Shown piece by piece: positions 24,578-33,854 of a stretch of DNA of 34,198 nucleotides. How positions within the stretch are numbered: position 1 is the first letter of the stretch; every line of letters starts with the position of its first letter. Location: NCBI GenBank assembly GCA_030706785.1, contig JAUZNW010000017.1, positions 1 through 34,198 on the forward strand, written 5' to 3'. The translations under genes were made by a program, and so were the position numbers. The DNA comes from Bacteroidota bacterium (GTDB lineage: Bacteria; Bacteroidota; Bacteroidia; Bacteroidales; VadinHA17). Below the pieces are notes generated by a model. That model was not told the DNA's origin. It saw only the letters and a program-made list of their open reading frames with translations, and searched no databases.

Positions 24578-25672
24578 ATGAAGCTAAAAGATATTATTTC
24601 TTATCTCGATTCTGCTGTACCGTTGACTTTTCAGGAAAGTTACGACAATTCCGGGCTGCAGGTCGGAGAACCTGAGCAGGAAGTCACTTCAGCCCTGATA
24701 ACTCTCGATGTCACTGAAAAGGTTGTGGAAGAAGCAATCAGTGAGGGATGCGATCTCATCCTTTCTCATCATCCTGTGATCTTCAATTCATTAAAAAGGA
24801 TCTCTGCCAAAACAGCGACTGAAAGAATAATTACACGGGCAATAAGAAAAAACATCTCCATTTATTCCTTACATACAAATCTGGATGTATCGGCAGTAGG
24901 GGTAAGCAAAAAAATGGCACAAAAGCTGGGACTGATAAATATTAAGACCCTCCGTGCGTTAAAGGGCAGGCTTTACAAACTTGTCACATATGTGCCTGAA
25001 GATTATCTTGATAAGGTACGAAAGGCCGTATTCGAGGCAGGAGCAGGTGTAACAGGAAATTATGATAATTGCGGATTCGTGGCTGAAGGCACAGGTAGCT
25101 TCAGAGCAGGAGAAGACACTGATCCGTTTATTGGTGAAAAAGGGAAGCTTCATTTTGAGAAAGAGGCAAGGTTTGAAACAGTCCTCTATTCCCATCTCAG
25201 GGATAAGGTGGTCAGGGCTCTTCTGGAGTCCCATCCGTATGAAGAGGTCGCTTATGATCTTTATTCTCTCGAAAATGATAATGTCAAAGAGGGCTTGGGC
25301 TGTACAGGAGAGCTCCCGGAACCCATAAATGAGGCGGATTTTCTCGGAATGGTCAAGAAAGTTTTTAAAGCTAAAGGCGTAAGATATTCAGAACCATCAG
25401 GGAAGAATATTGCCAGGGTAGCGGTATGCGGGGGAGCTGGATCGGATCTATTACGGGATGCAATTGCAGCGGGTGCTGATTCATTTGTTACTGCCGATAT
25501 TAAATACCATACTTTTCAGGAAGCCGGAAACAGAATTCTGCTTGTAGATTGCGGTCATTATGAAACAGAAAAGTATTCTGAGGAGATAATATATGATCTA
25601 CTTGTTAAAAAATTTCCTAAATTTGCACTCCGGTTTTCAAAAACAAACACCAATCCGATAAATTACCTTTAG
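24578..25672 (+). CDS. Nif3-like dinuclear metal centre protein
   Basis: A 364-residue protein from the ATG at 24578; a TTG four codons earlier opens the frame. It has the split Nif3 domain with metal-ligand motifs LILSHHPVIF, SLHTNLDV, and DCGHYETEKYSEE at the end, and a middle insertion (~130-235; KLVTYVPEDYLDKVRKAVFE, SHPYEEVAYDLY) of the YqfO/CutA-like type. The length is usual for Bacteroidota and Firmicutes members. Nif3 proteins form hexamers with two metals per site; the reaction is not settled (GTP cyclohydrolase-like activity has been proposed for relatives). It is followed by the zinc-ribbon gene after three bases, a pairing widely conserved in bacteria. Confidence 0.95.
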   Translation: MKLKDIISYLDSAVPLTFQESYDNSGLQVGEPEQEVTSALITLDVTEKVVEEAISEGCDLILSHHPVIFNSLKRISAKTATERIITRAIRKNISIYSLHTNLDVSAVGVSKKMAQKLGLINIKTLRALKGRLYKLVTYVPEDYLDKVRKAVFEAGAGVTGNYDNCGFVAEGTGSFRAGEDTDPFIGEKGKLHFEKEARFETVLYSHLRDKVVRALLESHPYEEVAYDLYSLENDNVKEGLGCTGELPEPINEADFLGMVKKVFKAKGVRYSEPSGKNIARVAVCGGAGSDLLRDAIAAGADSFVTADIKYHTFQEAGNRILLVDCGHYETEKYSEEIIYDLLVKKFPKFALRFSKTNTNPINYL

Positions 25673-25675
25673 AAA

Positions 25676-26443
25676 ATGGAAAAAGTCAAGACAACACATG
25701 AAGCTGAAATTTCTGTTGAAGAGCGGCTTCGGGCATTATATAGTTTGCAATTGGTTGATTCAGAGATAGATAAAATTAAAACTCTTCGCGGAGAGCTTCC
25801 TCTTGAAGTCCAGGACCTGGAAGATGAAATAGCAGGGCTCGAAACAAGGCTGGGAAATCTAAGGGAAGAGGTTGTGAATCTTGAAAAAGCCGTCCTGAAG
25901 AAAAACAATGAAATAACTGAAGCTGAAGCCCTGATAAAAAAATATGAGGAGCAGCAGAAAAATGTCAGGAATAATCGTGAGTTTGACTCTCTTTCAAAGG
26001 AAATTGAATACCAGAATCTTGAAATCGAGCTTTTTAATAAAAAGATAAGGGAATTCAATACGCAGATTGAGGAAAAGAAAGTTGTGATATCTGAATCAGA
26101 AGCAACTCTCGTTGACCGCAAATCTGATCTTGAAAACAAGAAGAAAGAACTTGATGAGATCATTTCTGATACTCAGAAAGAAGAGGAAGGGCTTTATAAT
26201 AAGTCAGAAAAAATACAATCCCTGATTGAGGAGAGGCTTCTGGCCGCATATAAAAGGATAAGATCGAATGCAAGGAATGGCCTGGCGGTAGTCCCGGTAC
26301 AGCGTGATGCATGCGGAGGCTGCTTCAACCAGATCCCGCCGCAGAGGCAGCTAGATATCAAGTCAAGGAAAAAAATCATTGTTTGTGAGTACTGCGGTCG
26401 TATCCTTGTTGATGATGAGATCATAAGTGAGAGCCATCTGTAG
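25676..26443 (+). CDS. Coiled-coil protein with C-terminal C4 zinc ribbon (DUF164/CT398-like)
   Basis: A 255-residue protein. Residues ~15-185 form a long antiparallel coiled coil rich in Glu, Lys and Leu (LEDEIAGLETRLGNLREEVV); the C-terminus has a zinc ribbon with CGGC and CEYC pairs (residues ~212-240). Relatives such as Chlamydia CT398 have this hairpin-plus-ribbon plan and are proposed to bind partner proteins, including secretion and sigma factors, but no general role is agreed. It starts three bases after the Nif3 gene, so the two are surely one operon, and it is closed by a near-perfect terminator. Confidence 0.93.
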   Translation: MEKVKTTHEAEISVEERLRALYSLQLVDSEIDKIKTLRGELPLEVQDLEDEIAGLETRLGNLREEVVNLEKAVLKKNNEITEAEALIKKYEEQQKNVRNNREFDSLSKEIEYQNLEIELFNKKIREFNTQIEEKKVVISESEATLVDRKSDLENKKKELDEIISDTQKEEEGLYNKSEKIQSLIEERLLAAYKRIRSNARNGLAVVPVQRDACGGCFNQIPPQRQLDIKSRKKIIVCEYCGRILVDDEIISESHL

Positions 26444-26461
26444 CATGCTCAATAGATTAAT

Positions 26462-26490
26462 AAAAGCCACTCCAGCCGGAGTGGCTTTTT
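26462..26490 (+). terminator. Strong Rho-independent terminator after the Nif3/zinc-ribbon operon
   Basis: A perfect 12-bp stem, AAAAGCCACTCC (26462-26473) with GGAGTGGCTTTT (26478-26489), loop AGCC, and a T-run to 26490. It lies 18 bases after the stop codon. Because the 5' arm begins with A, it could also stop transcripts on the other strand. Confidence 0.95.
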
Positions 26491-26533
26491 GTTTATTGCC
26501 TACCTTTACAATTGAATAGATTATTCGAAAAAT

Positions 26534-28546
26534 ATGACCACCGCTGAGTTCAGGAAAATGATAACGGAGGGTATCCCGGAAAACCTTCCCGATCCTAAAC
26601 CTTATGATCCTAACATTAATCATGCCCCGAAAAGGAAAGACCTCCTTACAATCGAACAAAAAAAATTAGCAGTCAAAAATGCATTAAGGTATTTCCCGGC
26701 CAGGCATCACAGTATTCTGTCAAGAGAGTTTGCCAGGGAGCTTTCAGACTACGGAAGGATCTATATGTACAGGTTCAGACCAGAGTATGAAATAAAGGCA
26801 CGCCATATCAATGACTTTCCTCACAGATCGGTTGCAGCAGCTGCAATTATGCTGATGATCTCAAATAATCTGGATATTTCCGTCGCCCAGCATCCCCACG
26901 AACTGATAACCTACGGCGGTAACGGTGCTGTGTTCCAGAACTGGGCGCAATACAGGCTTACCATGAAATACCTGTCGGAAATGACTGATGAACAGACTCT
27001 TGTTGTCTATTCAGGTCATCCGCTGGGTTTGTTTCCTTCTCACAGGGATGCGCCAAGGGTAGTCGTTACAAACGGAATGGTAATCCCTAATTACTCCTCA
27101 CAGGACAATTGGGAGATATTCAATGCTCTGGGGGTATCGCAATACGGACAGATGACAGCAGGCTCATATATGTATATCGGACCGCAGGGAATTGTGCATG
27201 GTACTACGATTACAATTATGAACGCTGTCAGGAAACTTTCTGAAAATAAGAAGACATCCGGATTAAAGCTTTTTGTTTCATCAGGCCTGGGCGGTATGTC
27301 GGGAGCACAGCCAAAAGCAGCAAAGATCGCAGGGATAATTTCTGTAATTGCGGAAGTTAATCCCAAAGCTATTAAGACAAGGTTTTCACAGGGCTGGGTT
27401 GATGAGGTTCTTGATGATATCTATGAGCTGGCGGCCCGCATTGTTGAGGCGAAGAAGAAGAATGTGGCTATTTCCCTTGGTTACCATGGCAATATTGTGG
27501 ATCTGTGGGAGAAGTTTGCAGAGAAAGGCATAAAGGTGGATATTGGTTCAGATCAGACATCCCTTCATAATCCATGGGCTGGTGGATACTATCCTGCAGG
27601 CATAAGCTTTGAGGAATCAAACCGCTTGATGTCAACAGATCCCGACAAGTTCAGGGAGCTTGTAAGGGAATCGTTAAGAAGGCAGGTCAGGGCAATCAAT
27701 ATTCACAGCGACAGAGGAACTTATTTCTTTGATTATGGTAATGCTTTCCTTCTTGAAGCTTCAAGGGCAGGTGCTGATATCCTTGATTCCCATGGTGAAT
27801 TCAGATACCCGTCTTATGTTCAGGATATTATGGGACCCATTTGCTTCGATTACGGTTTTGGCCCGTTCAGGTGGATCTGCTGTTCCAACAATCCTGCAGA
27901 CCTGTCAGCAACCGATAAAATTGCGACAGAGACACTTGAAAGGATAATGAGGAATTCTCCGAACGAGATCAGGCAGCAGATGGCCGATAACATTCACTGG
28001 ATAAAGGAAGCGGCGAGGAACAACCTGGTTGTTGGTTCTCAGGCAAGAATACTTTATGCTGATGCCGAAGGGAGAATAGCCATTGCCGGAGCTTTTAACG
28101 AAGCGGTCAGGAAAGGGATAATTTCTGCACCAGTTGTCATTGGCAGGGACCATCATGATGTTTCAGGCACTGATTCACCTTACAGGGAAACTTCAAACAT
28201 AATAGACGGATCCAAATTTACTGCTGATATGGCTGTTCACAATGTGATCGGCGATTCTTTCCGCGGGGCCACATGGGTTTCGTTGCACAATGGGGGCGGA
28301 GTAGGCTGGGGCGAAGTGATCAACGGAGGTTTCGGGATGGTTCTTGACGGGACGGAAGAAACCGGAAGGAAGCTCGAAATGATGCTTCACTGGGATGTCA
28401 ATAACGGCATCGCCAGAAGAAGCTGGGCAAGGAACAAAGGTGCATTGTTCACACTTGAACGTGAGATGAAGCGAACTCCGGGATTAAAAGTTACCGTCCC
28501 CTACATTGCAGATGATAAAATCATTGATGAGGCCTTTTTAGAATAA
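26534..28546 (+). CDS. hutU: Urocanate hydratase
   Basis: A 670-residue urocanase, longer than the ~555 residues of the Pseudomonas enzyme but usual for Bacteroidota. It hydrates urocanate to imidazolonepropionate with NAD+ as an electrophile, the second step of histidine breakdown. Motifs: YGGNGAVFQNWAQYRLTM, MTAGSYMYIGPQGIVHGT, the NAD loop SGLGGMSGAQPKAAKIAG, and the active-site region FDYGFGPFRWICCSNN, then LHNGGGVGWGEVINGG. It is complete. It stands alone between two terminators, with no hutH, hutI or ftcD beside it. A TACCTTTA (26501-26508), one base off TAnnTTTG, may be its -7 box. The ATG at 26534 has no Shine-Dalgarno sequence. Confidence 0.97.
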   Translation: MTTAEFRKMITEGIPENLPDPKPYDPNINHAPKRKDLLTIEQKKLAVKNALRYFPARHHSILSREFARELSDYGRIYMYRFRPEYEIKARHINDFPHRSVAAAAIMLMISNNLDISVAQHPHELITYGGNGAVFQNWAQYRLTMKYLSEMTDEQTLVVYSGHPLGLFPSHRDAPRVVVTNGMVIPNYSSQDNWEIFNALGVSQYGQMTAGSYMYIGPQGIVHGTTITIMNAVRKLSENKKTSGLKLFVSSGLGGMSGAQPKAAKIAGIISVIAEVNPKAIKTRFSQGWVDEVLDDIYELAARIVEAKKKNVAISLGYHGNIVDLWEKFAEKGIKVDIGSDQTSLHNPWAGGYYPAGISFEESNRLMSTDPDKFRELVRESLRRQVRAINIHSDRGTYFFDYGNAFLLEASRAGADILDSHGEFRYPSYVQDIMGPICFDYGFGPFRWICCSNNPADLSATDKIATETLERIMRNSPNEIRQQMADNIHWIKEAARNNLVVGSQARILYADAEGRIAIAGAFNEAVRKGIISAPVVIGRDHHDVSGTDSPYRETSNIIDGSKFTADMAVHNVIGDSFRGATWVSLHNGGGVGWGEVINGGFGMVLDGTEETGRKLEMMLHWDVNNGIARRSWARNKGALFTLEREMKRTPGLKVTVPYIADDKIIDEAFLE

Positions 28547-28550
28547 AACA

Positions 28551-28581
28551 CCCCGTCATCTGCAAGATGGCAGATCAGGGG
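28551..28581. terminator. Bidirectional terminator candidate between hutU and ispF
   Basis: CCCC (28551-28554) plus ATCTGC (28558-28563) pair with GCAGAT (28570-28575) plus GGGG (28578-28581), with a small internal loop and the hexaloop AAGATG. A-rich sequence to the left gives a U-run for the minus strand; T-runs on the right start 24 bases later. It lies between convergent genes. Confidence 0.55.
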
Positions 28582-28601
28582 GAGGTGGTAGTCCCTGGAG
28601 T

Positions 28602-29084
28602 CTATTTTTCTTTTTTTAATAACACAACTGCCAAAGCAACAATCCCTTCTTCACGGCCGGTAAAACCAAGTTTTTCCGTTGTTGTGGCCTTTATTGAAAT
28701 ATTTTCAGGAAGGATATTCAGGACAGATGAAATTGTTTTTTTCATCTCGCTGGAATAGGTTGAAATCTTAGGTTTTTCAAGGCAGATTGAGCTGTCAATA
28801 TTGATAACGCTGTATCCTTTTTCAACTATCAGATTAAAAGTATTTTTTAGAAGGATTTTGCTGTCGATATTCAGGAACTGCGGATCAGCATCAGGGAACT
28901 GGTGTCCGATGTCAGGCAATCCTGCTGCACCAAGCATGGCATCGCAAATTGCATGAAGGAGAACATCTCCGTCAGAATGTGCAACTGAGCCTCTTTCAGA
29001 AGGTATCCTGATACCGCCAAGCCATAGCTCCCGTCCTTTCTCCAGACGGTGAAAATCAATGCCCTGGCCTATTCTGATATTCAT
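28602..29084 (-). CDS. ispF: 2-C-methyl-D-erythritol 2,4-cyclodiphosphate synthase
   Basis: A 160-residue IspF of normal length, the fifth enzyme of the MEP isoprenoid pathway, which closes CDP-ME-2-phosphate to the cyclodiphosphate with loss of CMP. The zinc ligands are Asp10 and His12 in GIDFHRL and His44 in VLLHAICDAML; the signature SVAHSDGDVLLHAI and GLPDIGHQFPD are intact. The C-terminus has KATTTEKLGFTGREEGI. Its ATG overlaps the porV stop (ATGA), so it is translated after porV in the porU-porV-ispF operon; I recall the same order in Porphyromonas gingivalis. Confidence 0.98.
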   Translation of the reverse strand: MNIRIGQGIDFHRLEKGRELWLGGIRIPSERGSVAHSDGDVLLHAICDAMLGAAGLPDIGHQFPDADPQFLNIDSKILLKNTFNLIVEKGYSVINIDSSICLEKPKISTYSSEMKKTISSVLNILPENISIKATTTEKLGFTGREEGIVALAVVLLKKEK

Positions 29085-30241
29085 TGCGTTGAGACACTTG
29101 CCTTTTTCAGGGAATTCATGTCGAAAGCAAGTGAAAAACGAAGAGTCCTCGCAAGAGGATGATTGGCAACTGTCGGCATCAGATATGAGAAATCGATCTG
29201 AAATCCCTTGAACCTGAATCCTGCACCTGCTGTAAAATACTTCCTGTTCCCCTTTGATTGGTTCTCATGGAAATACCCTGCCCTGATAGCAAACTGGTTA
29301 TTATACCAGTATTCGGTTCCGATTGAGGTGGTTATCTCACGGATCTCTTCTTTGAATCCGCCGGGTGCGTCATAAAATGACTGGAAAATTGCCACCGGGA
29401 CGGAAACGTTGGGATCTTTTCCGTCAATTATGTTCCCATTATTATCACGGATTGGCGGCGTGGGAACAAGAAGCTTGTTAAAGTCAAGTGCGAGCGAAAG
29501 TTTATTGAAATTATCGAAATTGATGGTTCCCGCGGAACCAAGACGCATATTCATCGGGATGAAATCAGAAGTCTGGCCACTGGAATAGCTCATCTTAGAA
29601 CCGATGTTGGAGAAATTGAGACCAGCACCAATTTCAGCCTTCTTGCTGAAGATTGTAACATCTTTCCTGTAGTATCCTGAAATATCGGCTGCAAATGAAA
29701 TACCAGGTCTGGTCGCCTCTCCGCCGGAATAAGTGCCGCCTGTCAGGTTGGAATAAATGAACCTGAATGCTATTCCACCCGAGAAATTCTCGGCAAAGAT
29801 CCTTGAATAACCGAGATCGAATGCCAGCTCATTTGGCTTAAAAGTCCTTTCCAGATTACCGAATTCGTCAGTGAACGGAACATCCCCAAGAGAGGAGTAT
29901 AACATGCTGGCGCTTGCAACCTGTTTTTTGTCAACCCTGTAGTACCCGGTCAGGTAGGCTATATTTATATCCGGTACAAGGTTCCTCAGCCACGGGGAAT
30001 AGGAAATTCCCACACCTGCTTTCCCGTCAATAAAAGCAAATTTTGCAGGATTCCAGTGTTGGCTGTAAATATCGGGTGTTGTAGCCACCCCGGCATCGCC
30101 CATTGCACCGGACCTTGAATCAGGTGCTATGGTAAGGAACGGGACCACCGTCTGAATTGCATTCAGCTCCTGTGAAAATAATCTGATCGAACCGGTAAAA
30201 AGTAAAAATAACAGAATGAGAGCAGCGGATTTTTTCTTCAT
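29081..30241 (-). CDS. porV: Type IX secretion outer-membrane protein PorV (LptO)
   Basis: A 386-residue member of the PorV/FadL-like barrel family. After a signal peptide (to about residue 24, LFSQ before ELNAIQ) comes the family start VVPFLTIAPDSRSGAMGDAG, which is typical of PorV, then TTPDIYSQHWNPAKFAF. The rest is alternating strands ending in aromatic residues, with a closing GAGFRFKGFQIDFSYLMPT and LRFSLAFDM. PorV shuttles T9SS cargo from the translocon to the PorU sortase at the cell surface and forms the attachment complex with it. It follows porU by 73 bases and overlaps ispF by four. A TATATTTG on the minus strand (30281-30274) may be an internal -7 box. Confidence 0.97.
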   Translation of the reverse strand: MKKKSAALILLFLLFTGSIRLFSQELNAIQTVVPFLTIAPDSRSGAMGDAGVATTPDIYSQHWNPAKFAFIDGKAGVGISYSPWLRNLVPDINIAYLTGYYRVDKKQVASASMLYSSLGDVPFTDEFGNLERTFKPNELAFDLGYSRIFAENFSGGIAFRFIYSNLTGGTYSGGEATRPGISFAADISGYYRKDVTIFSKKAEIGAGLNFSNIGSKMSYSSGQTSDFIPMNMRLGSAGTINFDNFNKLSLALDFNKLLVPTPPIRDNNGNIIDGKDPNVSVPVAIFQSFYDAPGGFKEEIREITTSIGTEYWYNNQFAIRAGYFHENQSKGNRKYFTAGAGFRFKGFQIDFSYLMPTVANHPLARTLRFSLAFDMNSLKKASVSTQ

Positions 30242-30273
30242 GCTTTTAGTTCTCTATAAGTGAGTAAGGTTTG

Positions 30274-30281
30274 CAAATATA
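30274..30281 (-). promoter_or_regulatory. Possible internal -7 box before porV
   Basis: The minus strand reads TATATTTG, a match to TAnnTTTG, 32 bases before the porV ATG. No TTG lies 19-21 bases further upstream, so it is weak evidence for separate porV transcription. Confidence 0.28.
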
Positions 30282-30314
30282 AAACAAATATTTTTGTGAG
30301 TTATTGTGTACCTG

Positions 30315-33300
30315 TTAATAAATGATCATATGTCCTGAAACAGAGGCAGATACGCCTGTTCTGGTGCGGACCGTAACCCTGTATGGATACATTCCTATTC
30401 CCGCTTTGCTTCCGCCTGAAACAGTACCATTCCACTCAACAGGCGGGATCCGATAGCCCTCCGACTGGATGCTTATCTTTAATGTTTTGATAATCTGTCC
30501 GTTAATGCTAAAAATCTCAATGATAATATCAAGATTTTCGCCTGGCCTGTTATGTTCAGCGCTGATCATTGTAAAATCCCTGAAAGGATTAGGGTAATTC
30601 ATTAGATTTTTCAGGACTAATTTTTCGCCGGTTATCACATTGAAATTAATTGATTTCTCACTTGAATTATTAAAATTATCCCATGCTTTCAACGTAATCG
30701 TATGAATACCAGGACTAAGTCCGGAAAAGGGATACATAATCTTCCCTTTATTGTAGTTGCCCTGATCGTTCTCATAGTACCCATTAAGGAGAAATGTGTT
30801 CGTTTTGTCGTTATCAATCCAGCACAGGATGTCATGTCCAATACCGCTTCCTGCATTGTTTATTCCTCCATCATCTTCAATTATTGCAAGAAGCTTTGGA
30901 TTACTGTCAGTTATCCCACCGTTGCGGAACAGGGTATCATTCAGGAAGAGACTAATTGACGGTCCGGAGGTATCTCCTTTTGCTATATTATTAAAGCCCC
31001 CGATAACTATGTCCGTAAAGCAACCGTTCAGATCCTCCTTATTATCATATGCATAATAGCTTATTTTGCCGTGTCCGTAAGTGTAATCAATATCCCGTGG
31101 AACGAGGAATGAATATTTAAAACTCCCGGCTTCGGCAGATGTTTTTCCACTGAACAAAATATCGCGTTGCTGGTAGAATTTCATTTTTTGTCCGCCGTCG
31201 TTTCCAAGCGTCTGGATTTCTGTCGGCTGACCATAGACAACCGGAACCACAATGCCATTAAATCCGCTTATCAAAGCTCCTGTCATATCCTCAATATGCC
31301 CCGATATTGTCACCATTGATAGGGCTTTCAGGGTATCAGAGGGTAAAGTAGCAGGAACATTGTTTATAGAATCAGTTACAACATTTCCGTGCCAAGGGAA
31401 TGAGAGCCTGACAGCAGGATCGCCGAGAAGCACGAAATTCCGCTTATTGATATTGTTTCCTGACTTGTTTTTTGCAATCCTGATGATATCACCAAGCCTT
31501 AGAGCGCTTCCCTGATCATCCCTGCCAAATGCACCTTCAAAAATATTCCTGTTCAAAGTATAATTGGGTGCTGAGTAAACAAGACGGGTTGTTGACATCA
31601 GGGCTATACCGCCGCCACCGGGATCGAGCAGAATCTTTTCACCTGAAGAATTCTTTGCTGAAATATCCCCAGTGACACTGTTAATCGTAATGTCATCAAA
31701 CCTGCTGAATTCGCAGGTGGCGGTGATGAAAAGGGGCAGCTTTGAGTTGTTTTTCCACAGTCCGATGGTTTCAGGAGTTACAACTCGCTCATGACCAAGA
31801 CTTGATTCGTTCCCGTGTCCGGTATAATTAAGGATAAGTGCCCCCGCATTCACGCGGTCATTTATTGCCTTTGTTACATCCGGATAAAACTGGCCGGTTG
31901 AAGAACTGACCTGTTTGTATGCATCAAAGTATATTTTATCCAGATTCACCCATGGGGCATTTTCTGAAATTACATCCTCCAGCCCTTCGGCGTCATCCAT
32001 ATGAGTATTGCCGTCCTCATCATCAGCAACAAGGCAAACAATGTTCTTCCAGTTACCTGTATTGGACGGACTTAGATAGTTCATAATTTTTGATATGATT
32101 GCTGATGCCTGTGAGGTATCGCTTACAGGAAGCCTGCCTATGCCGATATTTTCAGTCCCCGAGTCTTCACCTTCCCCATCGTTAAGGAGCCCGTAAAAAT
32201 CGTCTGATGTGAATGACGAGATAACTATATTGGAATTGACAGACTGCCAAGTAGGTATATAATTCGTATTACCCGGAGGAGGGGTTTTGTTATCAAAAGA
32301 TCCGTCACCAAACAGCAGCAGGTACCTTAATGGGCTGGAGGATCCCTTCTGCTTCAGATATTTCATCCTGATAAAATTCCTGATAGCGCAAATATCCGGA
32401 ATGCCGCCCGAGAATTCATTATAAATTTCTTCAGGAGTTACAACCAGAGATGACAGGCCACTGTTTATTGAATGGAATTCAGCGAGTCTTTCAGCCTGAA
32501 CCCTGAACAACGGGTAAGTAACAATCACCATTTCTGCAGGGGCTGAGTTATGAAGATCCTGGTTATTTAAAGGTCTGGATCTGATGCCAGGTATCTTTGC
32601 CTTGTCTGTTGAAAAGGCAATGTATGTCCTTAATGTATCGGTCGAAGCCCTGAAGGTTATTTTATTACCTGACCTTGAATACTGTATCGTCCGTGCATTT
32701 AATGGATCAGTCACGTCCCAGAGTACAACCCCATCGGTTGAAGAGGTGATGGAGAATTCAGTGACATTTCCTGCACCGACTGATCTCGTATCGGTAAAGG
32801 CCACTGTAATCCCATTAAAAACATTCAGCTTTCTGGCATGGATCTTAAGATAATCGATCCAACCTCTGGCTGTAATATCACCATTATTCCCGAAAGCCAG
32901 CTCGCAGACAGGTGAAGATGATGCCGGCAGCGATTCGCTTGTCGCTTCCGCCACCTGGGCCCAGGTCCCTGTTGTGGAGGAAGGATCAATGGCACCTGCC
33001 TGGAGATTCATAATCACTGATCCATTCTCAGACAACTTAAAAACAGTTGAAACAGAAGATCTTGATAAAACCCTCAGATTGTACATGATTTTTTCGGAGG
33101 TTATTATATCACTGAATCCGGGATTTATTACAGTTGTCTTACTATAGCTCACAGGTTGATACCACTCTCTCCCTGAGTGCAGTATGTTCTCTGTTTCCTC
33201 CTCATGGATATAGAGTGCATCGGACGATTCTGAAAAAAATCCCGGCTGGCCTGATGGTGGAACATAATTCCTGATTCTTTTCCCTGTCCCGTTTCCTGAT

Positions 33301-33737
33301 GTGATGAAATAGTAAGCAGTGTCGGAATAATTATGCCTTAAAAATTCAAACTCCCCCGAATTGCGATTATACTTCCATCTGTTTGTCCCCTGAGCGTAAA
33401 AGAGAAGGAAATCGCCTTCATTGAAAATGCCGTCAGAACCGGTGGAAGTATAAATGGCTGTTTCATTCAGATCTTCCGGTGCGGTCCCATCATTGAAGTA
33501 GGAGAGCTGACCGCTGTTGTTGCCAAAAATCCTTGGATTTGAAGGATCTGCAAGACCCATCCCCTTAAGCGTCGCATAGTCGATCCTGTAAATACCCTCT
33601 TCCGTGACAGCTATTTTAAACCATTTCCCGGATGAAAGCACTGATGATCCAGTATAATCATAATGATTTCCGCAGGTATCAGGGTATACCCCCAGGAGCA
33701 TGAAAAAAACACTCAGAATCTGAAACAATCTTTCCAT
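30315..33737 (-). CDS. porU: Type IX secretion system sortase PorU (C25 peptidase)
   Basis: A 1140-residue PorU. It has a signal peptide (~1-23), an N-terminal beta-rich region with GKWFKIAVTEEGIYRIDY at 37-54, a gingipain-like C25 domain (~405-775) and C-terminal Ig-like strands with a T9SS-type CTD (NYPNPF near residue 1047, then GIGMYPYRVTV). The catalytic pair is His641 in NYTGHGNESS and Cys675 in FITATCEFSRFDD, 34 residues apart as in gingipains. PorU cuts the CTD signal from secreted proteins and joins them to anionic LPS at the surface. It is first in the porU-porV-ispF operon. On the minus strand a TATCTTTG box ends eight bases before its ATG, so its mRNA may be nearly leaderless. Confidence 0.97.
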   Translation of the reverse strand: MERLFQILSVFFMLLGVYPDTCGNHYDYTGSSVLSSGKWFKIAVTEEGIYRIDYATLKGMGLADPSNPRIFGNNSGQLSYFNDGTAPEDLNETAIYTSTGSDGIFNEGDFLLFYAQGTNRWKYNRNSGEFEFLRHNYSDTAYYFITSGNGTGKRIRNYVPPSGQPGFFSESSDALYIHEEETENILHSGREWYQPVSYSKTTVINPGFSDIITSEKIMYNLRVLSRSSVSTVFKLSENGSVIMNLQAGAIDPSSTTGTWAQVAEATSESLPASSSPVCELAFGNNGDITARGWIDYLKIHARKLNVFNGITVAFTDTRSVGAGNVTEFSITSSTDGVVLWDVTDPLNARTIQYSRSGNKITFRASTDTLRTYIAFSTDKAKIPGIRSRPLNNQDLHNSAPAEMVIVTYPLFRVQAERLAEFHSINSGLSSLVVTPEEIYNEFSGGIPDICAIRNFIRMKYLKQKGSSSPLRYLLLFGDGSFDNKTPPPGNTNYIPTWQSVNSNIVISSFTSDDFYGLLNDGEGEDSGTENIGIGRLPVSDTSQASAIISKIMNYLSPSNTGNWKNIVCLVADDEDGNTHMDDAEGLEDVISENAPWVNLDKIYFDAYKQVSSSTGQFYPDVTKAINDRVNAGALILNYTGHGNESSLGHERVVTPETIGLWKNNSKLPLFITATCEFSRFDDITINSVTGDISAKNSSGEKILLDPGGGGIALMSTTRLVYSAPNYTLNRNIFEGAFGRDDQGSALRLGDIIRIAKNKSGNNINKRNFVLLGDPAVRLSFPWHGNVVTDSINNVPATLPSDTLKALSMVTISGHIEDMTGALISGFNGIVVPVVYGQPTEIQTLGNDGGQKMKFYQQRDILFSGKTSAEAGSFKYSFLVPRDIDYTYGHGKISYYAYDNKEDLNGCFTDIVIGGFNNIAKGDTSGPSISLFLNDTLFRNGGITDSNPKLLAIIEDDGGINNAGSGIGHDILCWIDNDKTNTFLLNGYYENDQGNYNKGKIMYPFSGLSPGIHTITLKAWDNFNNSSEKSINFNVITGEKLVLKNLMNYPNPFRDFTMISAEHNRPGENLDIIIEIFSINGQIIKTLKISIQSEGYRIPPVEWNGTVSGGSKAGIGMYPYRVTVRTRTGVSASVSGHMIIY

Positions 33738-33745
33738 TATTCTGT

Positions 33746-33753
33746 CAAAGATA
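33746..33753 (-). promoter_or_regulatory. -7 box close to the porU start
   Basis: The minus strand reads TATCTTTG, a full TAnnTTTG match, ending eight bases before the porU ATG at 33737. No canonical TTG is seen 19-21 bases further upstream. If used, the leader would be about four bases. Confidence 0.4.
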
Positions 33754-33854
33754 GAAATGTAGTCCCGGTTTTTGACTTATTTTGTGGCTGTAAATTGGAA
33801 GCCGGAGAAATTAGTCAGGTAGTTTTTACGCTGATACTCCGGAATACATATGAA

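Noticed and set aside
25669-26163. A 164-codon minus-strand ORF rich in Ser and Phe
   Set aside because: It is the antisense shadow of the Glu/Lys-rich coiled coil of the zinc-ribbon gene; the composition follows from that.
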